Source: Chalciporus piperatus | Lineage: Eukaryota > Basidiomycota > Agaricomycetes > Boletales > Boletaceae | Length of the DNA stretch: 64,000 nucleotides | Assembly (NCBI GenBank): GCA_038093975.1 | Contig: JBBPTG010000079.1 | Coordinates: forward strand, 1-64,000 | Direction of reading: 5' to 3' | Shown here: in pieces, positions 23,461-35,773 of the stretch | How the letters are laid out: every line of letters begins with the position of its first letter | Position numbering within the stretch: position 1 is the first letter of the stretch | Notes under the pieces: model-generated | The model's database searches: none | Seen by the model: the letters and a program-made list of their open reading frames with translations, nothing else | What the model was told of the DNA's origin: nothing | Program-made: the position numbers and the translations under genes

Positions 23461-24709
23461 TGTGGCTCGCAATGAGGTTGGGGGAGAGAGTTGTACCTTG
23501 AAACCTCCCGATGCATCTAATATATGTCCGGTTCAACGGTGTGAAACGGAGTGTTGGGAAGTTGAAAGAACAAACCACTTACCCCATGGTAATACGGAAG
23601 GTGGGAGCTTTACGGAAGGTGAGCAGTCAAACGGAATGACTACTAGTAAGACCTTCTCGAAGGACGGCGATCACGATCAACTTTGGCAGGGTAACGAGAC
23701 GATGAGACATTGAGAAGGGTCATCTGCCAGTGAACCTAGGTTGCCTTTAGTTGCACGTAGTAGAACTTCGCACAAATCAGAGCTTGTGCAAAGGAATGGC
23801 AACAAACGCGTGTCATTTTAGAATTGTTTACAATGTTTGGTCTTTGGTATGGCGGTCAGTGAAGCGTCGAATTGCAACGAGTTTCAAGGGGTGAGCGCGC
23901 TTGTAGCTTAACGAACTCGGAGTTAGAGAAGGTGATAGCATCTGACCACGTACGTTGTGGAAACCAGCGCTTAAACCACAGTAATCAAAATACCCGTTCT
24001 AGGAATCTGTTTCAAAGGCCGAGAAGCTCCACTCTCCATTCACTGTGGCACAACATTGAACACCTTAATTTTGTCAAAGGTCCCACCAGTCCAGAACCAA
24101 GGAATAACTGCCTGAAGGTTGTCATCGGCAAGCTTAAGCTTAGCGTTATATATCTGTGGGCTAAACCTACATAACTTACACATGTACCGCTGAACTGGAC
24201 TGTGTGAGAGCGTGGCACAGGATGAGTGCCACGGAACCCGCCGTTATCTCGGAATCACCGAGTTCTCTTCCCGCGATGTCATGGAGTCAAACAGGGTTGG
24301 TCTGTTCACTTATGAAGTGACACCCTGGCGTCCGGCCTGTGTCGCACCAAGTCTGTTGGGAACATCCAAAAATCAAAGATGGTGAGGTTGTGATGTTGTC
24401 CGCCACCGCATTTCCCGAACTTGAAGACCCACCGAGTGGATGCCAGTGATGTGACTAGGTTGAATTGACATCCGGATGTAATGCCCTGGAATTAAACTTT
24501 TAAGCAACACTTGACCGGAATAGTGCTTCACTTGCAACCATGGCAGATAACGCATTGATAGTGAGAAACCGATGATGGACCTGACGTCCCGTGGCTGATA
24601 TCATATCATGGTCACGCTTCTATGATACCTCAAACTGGTAAGACCAACATCGACAAAGATCGCCATCTCACCACCAGTGATTTCTTGCAATGTAATGTCA
24701 AATACAGTT
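23461..24709. other. Gene-poor interval, nothing recognised
   Basis: About 1.25 kb with only short open frames on both strands. No tRNA, repeat or domain was recognised. Confidence 0.45.
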
Positions 24710-25938
24710 TCAGGGTTTCACATTTTCTTCAAGATATGTCACGAATTTTTGCGCTACGCTCTCCTCGCTCCAATCCACAGCACCTTTCTCAGTCGTGCCG
24801 AGTGTGATCGCGCGCTTATGGATCGCCACAAATTGGCGCTTCAGTCTTTGCAGTTCCGAAAGGGTCACGTTTCGCGCGGGGAGCGTGATATGTGGTCTGA
24901 GCGGGGAGGAGGGTGTAAATGAAGGGACCTCCAGAGTGAACGTGCCCCCGAGAGCGCCAGCGGCTGCTTGTGCGGAGACGAGCGCCGACACCAGCGAGGT
25001 TGCGGTACTTTCAAGCGTTCGTAGCGCGTCCGTAGGCGCTTTGGCCACCTAGACGAGAAGCAAAACACAAGGGAACGTGTGAGAGACAGAAACCATGGGT
25101 GTGATTGGAATACGGATGTAACGCGGGATATGCAGCGAGATGGAAACGTACAGCTTGTGTCCCTGTATTTGGAGGCTTCACGACGCCTTCCGTGATGGCT
25201 CGCCAGATATCGTCAGCGGGGACATCAGAATCGGTCCAAGGTACGGTGAAGAGCGGCGAATCCCAGCGGACCATAGATGAAGGCTCCTCGTACCGCTGGA
25301 TCAGATTATCAAAACTAAAAAAAAACGACCAGTTGGATAGTCTAGATCAGAACGATACGCACTCGACACAACAACTGGAAGACTGACGTTTCTGACTCGT
25401 ACGTCCGTCCGTCATCTCGTGTCTTGTTCCATTCTCGACATTGGTCCGGTGAAGTAAGCACATATACCTACTTCTCCCATGGTCAGAATACCGCCTGTTT
25501 CAACCCTTTGGCTTTGGGTAGCGGATATCTAGACACGCACCGTACAAACGCGGACTTTTGCTTCTCTCGCAGCACAATACATTTGGTACCGGAAACCCTT
25601 TATATAGTTGAGCGAATCCACAATGACGATGCGATCGCTGTCTAGGTGTCGCTGGAGGGCAGTGAAGAGTGTTCCACGAGCGGGTTTTTCGGACTGACTG
25701 TCTTCATGTCCAAAGTGTCCCATGGTCATCGTGTCGTCGTAGGCGTATAGAAGCAGGATAACTTACCGTTGTACGCTGCGCGATTGATATTGAGCACATC
25801 GTCAGAGAGCACGGTCACAGAGAGCGACGGGCCGCTGTACGATGGGTCCGCGAGACGCTGCTCAAGGTGGGCCTTGATTTGTGCTGTCCGACGTGATTTA
25901 CCCGCGCACGGATAGCCTGATATCGTAACGAGTGCCAT
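24710..25938 (-). CDS. KTI12: Kti12-type Elongator regulator, P-loop protein
   Basis: Starts MALVTISGYPCAGKSRRTAQ at ATG 25938, a P-loop (GYPCAGKS) at the very N-terminus as in all Kti12 proteins. Further exons give VTVLSDDVLNINRAAYN, the hallmark IVIVDSLNYIKGFRYQMYC, FDNLIQRYEEPSSMVRWDSP and DDIWRAITEGVVKPPNTGT, then a helical C-terminal part ending TYLEENVKP. Four or five exons join in frame. The family binds tRNA and Elongator and is needed for wobble-uridine modification in the cytoplasm. It is head-to-head with the ThDP enzyme gene, about 300 bp away, which suggests a shared promoter region. The gene looks complete. Confidence 0.93.
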
Positions 25939-26245
25939 CCCTCGAAGATGACAAAGTCTTAAGGCGTTGTAGCGATTAGATGGGTGGAAATGACTGGTCA
26001 CTGGTGCTAGCTAGACTTGAAGGTTCCGCGGCTACAATCATGGACCGAAGTGATCAAGGTTTAGTCAGCACCTGGGAGTCTGCGCCTGCAGACCAAGGCT
26101 GCGCGGCCGCGGCCCTCAAGTTGGTCTTGATGAATCTTATGACCCCTGAGAAGATGGCAACTCGATTGAGAATCGAGGAAGTATTTATGCGCGCTATGTA
26201 CCCCAGCGCTCTTCGCCCGGCTTTGTTTGTCCCACAGTCGCTATC
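25939..26245. promoter_or_regulatory. Divergent promoter interval of KTI12 and the ThDP enzyme
   Basis: A 307-bp region between two divergent start codons. Position alone supports promoter activity; no specific factor site is claimed. A NotI-like GCGGCCGC lies near 26104. Confidence 0.5.
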
Positions 26246-28389
26246 ATGGTGCTGACGGCGTCCTCCCTCTTCTTACACACCCTCGCACAGGTTGGTATTA
26301 CCCATGTCTTCGTTAATTGGGGTTCAGATCATCCGGCCATGCTGGAGGAGCTCGAACGCCAGCGAGCGACGAATGGAAACCATGCACTCACGATCGTGAC
26401 ATCACCGAACGAAATGGTGGCACTGAGTGCTGCACAAGGATACGCACAGGTCACTGGGAAGCCAGCTGCAGTGATTGTACACGTCGATGTCGGGACACAG
26501 GTTAGTGAAACGTTTCGCGGTGTGCATTTATACTCGGGTCAGCTCAAACAAGGACGATTGTCCTCTTCGCTCCATAGGCACTTGCGGGGGCTGTTCACAA
26601 CGCTGATAAGGGAAGAGTGCCCGTCTTGATTTACGCCGGAGCATCACCTTTCACATGTGAGGGTGAGTTGAAGGGTTCACGCAATGAATGGATTCATTGG
26701 ATGCAGGGTAGCCTTGATTCCTTTTCATGCTTGTCTAGTCAATCCTGACATAAAATGCAAATAGACGTCCACGATCAGCCTATGATTGTACGACAGTACA
26801 TGCGATATGCGGCTCAGATTGGCTCTCCAGCTAGCTTGACGCACCACGTACGACGAGCCCTCCAGATGTTGGATCTTGCTCGTTGTCAAATTCAGCCCTT
26901 TCTTACCCGAGTTTTATAGCGCTATGAGCGAACCAAAGGGTCCTGTTTACCTTTGGGGACGCAGAGAAGTGATGGAACAAGAAATTGACCCTTCACTCAT
27001 GGAGAGGCCTATTACGCTCACTAAGTGGTCATCCGTCCAGCCAACTGCGCTTCCAATTACAGGTACAATATTCGCCTTGATATTAATCGTTTCACGCTGA
27101 TTGCTTGCATTAGCGGCCCAGCAAATTTCAACCGCCCTCCTCGCAGCGAAATCGCCGTTGCTGATTACTTCTCACCTTGGAAGAAACCATAGCGCATTCC
27201 CCGCACTCGCTACGCTTTCGCGGATTCTTGCGCTTCCGGTCTTCATTACATGCCCATCAGCGACCAACATTCCCACATCACATCCATTCCTTGTTGGGTT
27301 CTCGTACTTGGCCGCGGAAAGTCAGACTCCCCTTCTTAAATCAGCTGATGTGATTCTGGTCGTTGACGCGGAAGTTGCATGGATTCCGATGCACAAAGAC
27401 AAGGATGGCGATTTCGAGCGACCTAGTGACAAAGCTCAGGTTTTCGTGATCGACTCGGGTGACCCACTCAGACGAGGACTCGGCATGCACCACAATGAAG
27501 CTGACCTCGTCTGTCAAGCCGATGCAGCCGTTGCTCTCACTCAAATCAGAGAAGCTGTCGGGACCCAAGCAGCGCACGATTGGTCTGGGAGGGCGGAACG
27601 TGTCAAACGGATGCACGATGACTGGATGGCAGGAATTCGTGCCGCAGAGTCGCCATCGCTTTCAGGCCGCCTCGCTCCATATACTACCTCACAGATCGTC
27701 AGCACGCTCCGCGAAGCTATCAAAGCAAGAGGGATCTCAAGCGACAAAACTTTACTCCTGAATGAAAGTATCTCCAACTATCCTCTCGTGTGGTCACACA
27801 TGCAACCGGAAACCCCTGGTGCCATCATCGGCTCTGGGGGATCTTCGCTTGGTTGGGCTCTTGGTGCAGGCGTTGGATCTGTCCTGGGCGGACGCGTTGC
27901 AGAGAAAGCCACCGATGCGGGCTTCGAACTAGTAGCATCTATTGTCGGGGATGGCACATTCTTGTTCTGCGTACCAGCGAGTGCGTTCTGGATGGCAAGG
28001 CGGTATGAAACGGTGGGTTCCCCCGACCCAAACTTGCTGGCATCATTCTAATCTGAATCTCATTCCAGCCTTTCCTCACAATCGTCCTAAACAATGGAGG
28101 TTGGAAATCACCCAAGTTATCCATGCTCGGCGTTCATCCAACAGGTCACGGTTCCAATGCCGTCGGCGACCAGTTGACTGTCGGGTTTGGACCCGATTGT
28201 CCAGACTACTCGCAGATCGCTGTTGCTGCGTCAAGTGGATGGGCATGGGGACGCAAGATCAGTGTGAGCCAGGCAGCGGATGCGAAGAGTGCACAGGAGC
28301 TGTTGCAGAGCACCATCATGGAGGCTGTGAGGGTGGTGGTTGAGGAGCGGAGATGTGCTGTTGTAGACTGCGTGATAGAAACCATTTGA
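26246..28389 (+). CDS. Thiamine-diphosphate-dependent enzyme, acetolactate-synthase-like
   Basis: The three domains of the ThDP decarboxylase/synthase superfamily are visible. The Pyr domain starts MVLTASSLFLHTLAQVGITH and holds the cofactor-activating Glu region (TSPNEMVALSAAQGYA). The central domain begins near AAQQISTALLAAKSPLLI. The PP domain has the ThDP signature, from IVGDGTFLF to LNNGGW across an intron. About five or six exons are required, including a middle exon from DVHDQPMIVRQYMRYAAQIG to SEPKGPVYLWGRREV, all in frame. The superfamily includes acetolactate synthase, benzoylformate decarboxylase and oxalyl-CoA decarboxylase. No acetolactate-synthase FAD-loop residues are clear, so the substrate is open. 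The protein ends VVEERRCAVVDCVIETI. Confidence 0.85.
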
Positions 28390-28940
28390 AGCGCCGGGGA
28401 AGGGTTGGCGAAAGGACGAAGCGGTAAGTATCGAAGTTAAGGATATGTAGACCAGTGTACAATCCGATATAAGGATCTGCTGTCTGAAGTGGGAGGGGGC
28501 AGCGTTCGTCGTGGTCTGTCCGAGTTTTCGGCCATGCATCCGAGAAGGATGATCCTCGCGAGAAACAATTCAGATCACAACAAGTTCGTTTGGTGTTCCC
28601 CTATGATCATAGTCCAGTTCTGTGGTATAATATTATGGGAGCCCCCAGGCCATCGGTTCCGGATGTCTATCATATATTATACTTGGCGAGGCTTCTTGAA
28701 CCTATCCATGTCCCTCACAAAGAACGATCGGGTGAGAGTAGCGGGCCGTAGCGAGGGATATAAGGTACAAAATACTATAAGTAAGAGGGTAAACTGGAAT
28801 GTGATGTGTAATGAGTGGAAGCATTGTAACTCACAAGCTAGGGTATACGTTATCCGACTCGGTCTGAACCTCAGGTCAAGCCAATCTATCGAAAAACGAC
28901 CAAATGTTTACCCGCCGCGGGCAACACGAACGCTATTTGC
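28390..28940. other. Convergent 3' region, nothing recognised
   Basis: This is the interval between the ends of the ThDP enzyme and lipase genes. Short frames only. Confidence 0.45.
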
Positions 28941-30208
28941 TCAACAGTCCATCGTGATCCCGTTGTAAGGGCCACCATGGTCCGCCGCGTTGGAAACCAA
29001 GATGTTTGGGACGTCACCCACGACACATTGAGTGCTTGGGTTATCTTGACCTGTGATTGTCCCAACGTGTCAGCTCGCGGTACCGAGCAAATCCCTTGTC
29101 GGATGAACTGCAAGGATTGTACATACCAGGACAAGCTGCCCACTCGCCACTGTCCTCGATGTGCACCTCGCCAATAGGGTGCACAAAGCCCAAGAACATT
29201 GGAGGCAGGGTTGGCACTGGATCCTCTTTATTGTTGATGTGCGTCAAGTCTAGGTTGGTATCCACGTAGTTGGCGAACGCTTGGTTGCCAACGCGCGCGA
29301 GACCGTAACCGACGGTCTTGAACGTCGTCCCTGAGGGGAGGTGGAGGGGAAGGTAAACTGAATCCAACAATGAGACGGCAGCGCCTGCGAAAGTAAAGAA
29401 ATAGACAAATTAGGAACATCATGATCGTCGATCATTGGCGGTATAACGGAACCCACCAAGAGAATGACCGACCACAGTCACGGAGGTTGTGCGAAACTTG
29501 GACAAGGCAGTCTGCACAGCAGCCAGAACTTCAGTGGCGGTCCTAAGTGATGGAAAAGATCGACCGATTAAGTAGATGAGCGAGACTCTACTTAACGCAC
29601 GTACCTGGCCTGTTCATCCTTGAAACCGCTGTGGACCAGAATATTCGGGGAAATCCCAGGGAATAGTGTAGGGTCCAGGTTGGAAAGCAAGAAGTCTAAA
29701 TCAGTGACGAGGGGCAGACTAGCATGTTATTTGGGGTTGAGCAAGGTCCCGCAGTCAAATGTGAGAAAACTCTCACATCTCGGTCACAACCGTCCCTTGG
29801 TGTACAACAATCACCGTGTCGAGGTTCGGGTCGTATCCAACATACCCTGTTATTCAAATCTCAGCTTGAAGTGGTGGTTATGAAGGGCGGTGCAATCTCA
29901 CAGTACTGCACAATGCTGCCATCACCTCCCGACGCCACGGTTTCGAAGTTGGGGTTAGCCGCACAGTTTGCTATAAACCAATGGATGTTAATAGTTTCGG
30001 TCGATGTATTGTCTCACTTACCCCCACAGTTCCATGCGAGAGTCTGGGCCGGAGTACAGTACCCTGCGCTCGCGAAGTGTGTGTAGGGGTTGTAGGAATT
30101 GACCTGCGTGCTCGTTAGAGCAGTGATGCTTTGCCTCGAGACAAGGGTGGGCGATGCATACACAACGGCTGAACCGAGGAGGGCAGCGAGGAGGATAGAA
30201 GTTGACAT
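28941..30208 (-). CDS. Secreted class 3 lipase (alpha/beta hydrolase)
   Basis: Begins with a signal peptide, MSTSILLAALLGSAVVYAS, from ATG 30208. The mature part shows YTHFASAGYCTPAQTLAWNC, a strand YDPNLDTVIVVHQGT, then VTVVGHSLG with the nucleophile Ser; an intron falls inside this motif and the next exon starts with Ala-Ala. Later come NNKEDPVPTLPP (catalytic Asp region), FVHPIGEVHI and a C-terminal NAADHGGPYNGITMDC with candidate catalytic His. Cys residues near both ends probably form disulfides. Seven or eight exons join in frame to the stop at 28941-28943. The family hydrolyses acylglycerols outside the cell. The protein is about 300 residues, normal for fungal class 3 lipases, and appears intact. 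Confidence 0.9.
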
Positions 30209-31071
30209 GACGGTTGGGATTTACGGCGTTTACGGAGGTTATTTCATGACCACATAGCTCCTTCGGAAGCTATATTGTTGGTACGCGACAACGCAATGTT
30301 AAATGGTACCGGTCCGGTACCCCTCGGAGGAACACTGAACAATGCTGATCAGTTTACCCCCTTGTTTGAGCCAGATACATACTTGAACCAATGGCTTGTA
30401 ACCATGTCTCCGACAAAGACTGCGCGGCCATGATTGTGCCAGAATGCATCGACCTGAAAAATTGCTCCCCGACCCATCGAAATGGTCGATGTGACCCTCG
30501 GTATTACCCGTTGCATGAATCAGGGGATGTTTGTCGTCGTCATTGTTGTCCCATCAAGAGCCTGAGGGCACTTGCGGAAAGATTCTAATGCCAAGGCCGT
30601 CGACACTGAATTGGAAGATTGTTCGGTTCACACACTACACAAAATACACGGCCAGGAGGCGGGAGGCCCGATGGGTGTCCATGAAGTAAGTAGTTCAAAT
30701 CGCGGGCTCACTGGCGGGCTTGCACGTGGTAATAAGGTAAACTTGCACCGACGTCATTGTGCTCGAGGTTCACAGTAGGGGGGAGGCTGGATAGCACCGT
30801 GGGGAAGTTGTTGATGTCTCGAGATAAGTGCAGCTACCTATGGAGGAACGACTGGAAGTCGAAGAGTTGCGATATTGTATACAACAGACTTGGTTTGGGA
30901 TCGCGTGAGCTCATTGATATTCAGGCCTGTGAGTTCATGTTTGGTGAATGACTATGAGGTGTTTTCAGCGAGATAGGATTAGTGCACGGAAGATGCTACT
31001 TGTGCGCTCATAATATTTTCTGTGATTTATGCACAACGGCGCGGCGCTCTAAACCACCCCAAAGCTGAATA
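30209..31071. other. Intergenic region, nothing recognised
   Basis: Between the lipase start and the transporter end. It contains a short GGTACCGGTCCGGTACC palindrome at 30304-30322, and otherwise only short frames. Confidence 0.45.
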
Positions 31072-33020
31072 TCATGCCAGTGGTTCAAGAGGCTTGTGGT
31101 GCCTATCAACCTCTCTGACAAAGAGTAGTATCGCAGAGCCCATAATCACGGCAACCTACCCACAAAAACCTAATCAGCAAAATGACACGGAGAAGCCACA
31201 AAGTTGACATTTGGATCACTTGCCATATGGACATAAAACATTAGCAAAGGCATCGTTTCGATCGTGGCCGTCAGGATGCTACCCATAACGATCGTCGAGA
31301 GACATCCGCCTATGCTCGAAAGCATCTCGACAGCTGCCAATGTTTCGCCTAGAGGATCTAACGTCAGTACCTCATTTTGCACAACGAATTGGAGTTTAAC
31401 CCTGCTTGAGCGGATCCACGGAACCGGCAACCAGACTACGAAGAGTCGGAGCATGCACAACACTGAACCCAACAAGAATTGCAGCTAGACAACGCGAGTG
31501 AAAAACCGAACGGAAAAGCTATTTGTTGAGGTCTTACCTATGATGAGCTGTACGTTCGTCGTCGCCCCGGCTGCAAATACGTAGGCGATTCCGGCGATCG
31601 CCCATGACATAAATGTTATGTGTATTTCAAGCCGCTCAGAGGTCACTGATTCCAAATTCTCGGCGCCGTTGGGCAGGTATTCCTCAGGATGGGAATGCAG
31701 AATCCGAGTAAGGGCGTAGAAAGCAAAGTAGTGAGGGGAGAATGACAGTCAAGGCAATCACAGAGCCGACACTAGCAATTGTGAGGAAAAGACCAGTCTG
31801 GATTGAGAAACAATTAGCCTGCACCTCGACCGGCGAAAGACAACTTACTTCAGCGTGTGTGAGGTTGTACTTTGAGGTGGCAAGCACGAGCAAGCCGGAC
31901 CCAGCATAACCAGAGGCAGTCGCTACCACCAAGAGGTGCACCGCGAGCAACGCCAATCGCCAATTATGACTTCCGTCCGCATTTGTGCTTGAAACGAGCA
32001 CTTTCAATGGCTCAAAGACACTGAATAGTGATGAAGGGGCGACCGCAGCGGACGATGACAATTCATTGTTAGATTGTTCAGATCGCATCCGCACGAGTGC
32101 TTTTCGCTTCTCCTCAGTGAAAGTTTCCGGAAGGACGGCAATTACGTAGAGGAGTGTGACAAGAAATATTGCAGTCGCAATATAGAACACGATGAGAGGG
32201 TTCCCTGTTTTTTTGTAGTGACAAAACCTCCCGCTGCGAATGATATGCAGGAGCCTGCGCAAGGATGAGAAAAGGACGAAAGCTTGAGCTGCAAATAATT
32301 TGTACCCAACGTAGCCCAACCCGCGACTCTGCTCTGAGCGGCAGTCCTTTGAAGTAAAGTCAGACTTCTCCAAGGGAAAACCTACTTAGGACTCACCTAT
32401 CTTCAGGGGCACATACTTCGACGGTGTGCGCGTTGACCAAATAGATATAAACGAAAGCGCCGGAGAACGATTGCATCATTATCCCGACAACGAACAACCA
32501 ACCAGAAAGCCGATCCGGTACGGACTGCGATCCAGCGATAAAACAGCCCGATACGATTCCAGCAATTAGTGCAAGAGATAAAGCAGGTTTTCTGCCGTAG
32601 TGAGATGAATATTTGCTTAAAAGGCCACACGTCAACATCTCCGGGATTGTTATCAGCAATGCACGCCGGTACAAAAAGATCTGTACCGACCACAACAATA
32701 ATTGCGATGGCCATAGAGAAATACCGTTGTATTTCAGGTGCACCACAGAGGTCTGCGTAAATAGATCCTGTTGGAAGGGTAGATTGATCACCATGCGAAG
32801 CTTGCCAGAGCTTGCACACAATTTGTCGAACGAGCTCCACGAGAGTGGTAGCCGGGAGTAGACTTGCCAACCTCGTTGCAAGTGCCACAGGGATAAGCAG
32901 CGTTTCTGGCGAAATCCTCCGCGATTCCTTCGATGACCTCCTACTGACGGGATCATCACGTGAAGGAAGGTCTCCAAGTAACCGAGTCGTCTCGGATGGG
33001 TCTCGTATCTGTGAAGACAT
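31072..33020 (-). CDS. Major facilitator superfamily transporter
   Basis: Starts MSSQIRDPSETTRLLGDLPS at ATG 33020, a cytosolic N-terminus of the type seen in fungal MFS proteins. The loop between helices 2 and 3 reads LLSKYSSHYGRKPALSL, a variant of the family G-x-x-x-D-R-x-G-R motif. Helices follow (LFVVGIMMQSFSGAFVYIYL, PLIVFYIATAIFLVTLLYVI, WRLALLAVHLLVVATASGYA). The final helix is in a last exon (VAVIMGSAILLFVREVDRHH) reached through a GC-AG intron, with the stop at 31072-31074. Between about 31740 and 31690 the frame changes and needs either a weak intron (donor GTCATT) or a 1-nt lesion. The overall pattern fits MFS members without assigned substrate. Confidence 0.75.
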
Positions 33021-33580
33021 GATGAGAAGACATGATGAGGGGATGCTACCAAGGTGAGACTGTGCAGTGGTAGATGACAAGGTGAGATTGTGCCTGCTGC
33101 AATCCACATGGCACCGCAGTAGTCCGGCTACTTAACAACGATACGACTGAAGCCGCCGGAAAGTGTCCTGAACTTTCTCGAATTTTGAACTTTGAAGTGA
33201 CACCTGCAAAGTCCAGCAAGACGGTTTACAGTGATTCCCCGGCTGCCACTGATGGACCAGTGAAGTGGCCTGACCTGACCAGAACTGGCGAGATCCATTG
33301 GTGGATAAAGAGAAGCCACTGGCAATCGATGAAAATAGCATCTTCACAAACAACTTGCTGGTGGTCCTCTGAACCCGTTGTTCCGTTGAATTTGGGACAA
33401 ATCGTGCGATAACCTTCTTGATGAAAGTCAAGTGAGTGCTCGAGAGTAGCCTGGTAACGCACCGGTTGCCGGTTTGCGCGGACCTTGATCACCTCCCAGC
33501 TCGGAGGACCCCGGAACGGTACACGTTAATGTCCACACCACCTTGCCGTCAACTTCGACCTTGGACCTAACCAACCCACG
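33021..33580. other. Divergent interval between MFS and ArfGAP genes
   Basis: Likely holds both promoters. A pyrimidine-rich stretch with ACCAACCC precedes the ATG at 33581. Confidence 0.4.
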
Positions 33581-35258
33581 ATGGCTGATCCTACGAAAGA
33601 AGAGTCTGAAAAAGTCTTCAAAGTGCTTAGAGCACAGAAGGGTAACAAGGTAACTCAGTCTCTATACAGTCTGAAAGCTTGGATGTTCATGATCATCGAT
33701 AGACATGCTTCGACTGCCAAGCTCGGAATCCGACCTGGTCCAGCGTCACTTTTGGTGTATACATCTGCTTAGAATGCTCTAGTGTACATCGGAATATGGG
33801 CGTGCACATTAGTTTTGTTCGGTGAGTACTCTCTCCTCCATCAACTTGTACTCGCTCAAACTTTCGGAGTGAATAGCTCGACGACTTTGGACAGCTGGCA
33901 ATTGAACCAGCTCCGGACTATGAAGGTCGGAGGAAATGCCGCAGCCACCGAGTTTTTCACCCGTCACGGTGGTTCCTCTGTCCTGAGCGACGCCGACACA
34001 AAGAAAAAATATTCCGGCCGTACTGCAGAGCTCTACAAGGAGGAACTCGCGAAACGAGTCAAGGAGGACGCAATCAAGTATGTTCACATGTCGGCATCAA
34101 CACCTTCAATCCTCATCTCGCTCGTAGATTCCCACCGCGGGTTGTCGTCGATGGAATGGACTCGTCTCAAACAACCAATTCAAACCCGCAAACAGAAGAT
34201 GACTTCTTTTCATCATGGGACAAGCCTGCCGCAGCCAAACCCGCATCACCATCTACCACCGCTACTGCACCCCCTACAATTGGTCGTGCTGCTCCTCGTA
34301 CGGTAACATCAAATTCCTTGCGATCGAACTCCTCTACCTCGGTTAACAGTTCCACGAAACTTGGCGCTACTCGTTTAAATTCTTCGGGTTCTGTTGCTAC
34401 CTCCGCCGCTGCCTCTGCTGCCTCGAAGAAGGGCAAGCTCGGAGGACTTGGCGCAAAGAAGGCGGCTGCACCGATTGATTTTGCTGAAGCAGAACGGAAA
34501 GCTGCAGAGGAAGCGGAACGTATCAAACAACTCGGCTATGATAGGCAACGCGAGGAGGAGGAACGTGCCAGACAGCAGGTGGAGAAGGCTGCCCAAGCAG
34601 AATCGAAAGCCAAGGCTGTCAATACCAGCACCACGCCGTCGACAATACCCGGCAAAGTCGATCTCCAGAAAGGAAACAGTCAAGATCTCGATAGATTGGG
34701 AATGGGTTTCCGCAAATTAGGCTTCGGCGGTGTCCCCACAGCTGCTCCCACAACATCTAGCGCACGATCCACGTACGTAGCGAAAGACCGTTTCTTTGAA
34801 TTCTTGACTCAGACTGTTGATTATTTATAGTCCACCCATCGACAACGCACCCACGACGGCACGGGAAAAGTTTGGAACTCAGAAAGCCATCTCCTCAGAT
34901 ATGTTCTTTGGACGAAACGATTACGATGCTACATCCCTTGCTGAGTCCAAAGAACGTCTTAGTAATTTCCAAGGGGCAACTTCGATCTCGTCAAGTCAAT
35001 ACTTTGGTCGTGAAGAGGAAGATGAATTGGAGCACGGATCCGATGGAGGGCTGCTTGGTGATGGTAACTTTTCGAATCTCGAGGTTGCGGCACGGGACGC
35101 CATCACTAGGGTGATGGCCAATCCTGAAGTCCAAAACGTTGGGGAGAGCATTCGAGCAGGTGCTTTGAAGGTATGCCCAACATCTTTTGTAGGGTGTTGA
35201 TCGTTGTTAACACGACACATAGCTTTCGGATTACTTGGCTCAAATGTCTCAACACTGA
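33581..35258 (+). CDS. GLO3: Glo3/ARFGAP2-3-type Arf GTPase-activating protein
   Basis: The N-terminal exon [20 protein letters not shown] joins to [18 protein letters not shown] and [14 protein letters not shown], the ArfGAP zinc finger with four Cys, then [20 protein letters not shown]. The middle is Ser/Thr/Ala-rich with a coiled-coil-like stretch [20 protein letters not shown]. The C-terminal half has the regulatory repeats typical of Glo3 proteins, [26 protein letters not shown] and [13 protein letters not shown]. It ends [11 protein letters not shown] at 35258. About six exons join in frame. The family stimulates GTP hydrolysis by Arf1 on COPI coats in Golgi-to-ER transport. The gene looks complete. 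Confidence 0.93.
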
Positions 35259-35640
35259 ACCTCCCTAGTTTATGCACGCCCTTAGTCGGGCGTATTTGAC
35301 TGTATGATCTTTCATTCGGATCCTTAATCGCGCGTTTTATCGCTTGTTTTCTCCCTGGATCGCATAAGTAACGTTTCTGTGGAATAGTGGAGATGTCTAG
35401 CTTTCAATTGACAATTCATTCACTCGTTTTTATGGGAGCCTTGGGGATGTTACTTTCAGAATATCCAGCTCTGAGTTGACGTCTTCGCGGAGGATGGCCC
35501 GCAGCTTGTCCTGTGACCTCCCGTCAATCGCATCTGCCGCCCTCTGCCGCCCGACTCACGTTGCCGAGCGGGACCAGTAAAAACAACGGGGTGACAAGTG
35601 GTTTAGTTCTCCCATACTGTACCTTGAATTCAGCGCCCAT

Positions 35641-35732
35641 CATCCAGTAGGTAGCCTGTCAAGACTCCATGAACGCCCTTGAAACAGGTTGGTGTTGATG
35701 CTCCGATCATCGTGCAAACTACTCACCTCATA
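35641..35732 (-). repeat. Dispersed repeat copy 2
   Basis: Reverse complement of 1-110, as described there. It lies 40 bp upstream of the second acidic F-box gene. Confidence 0.6.
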
Positions 35733-35773
35733 GATCAGTGCTAGAGCCCATATCATCGCACGAAATGGGCCCT

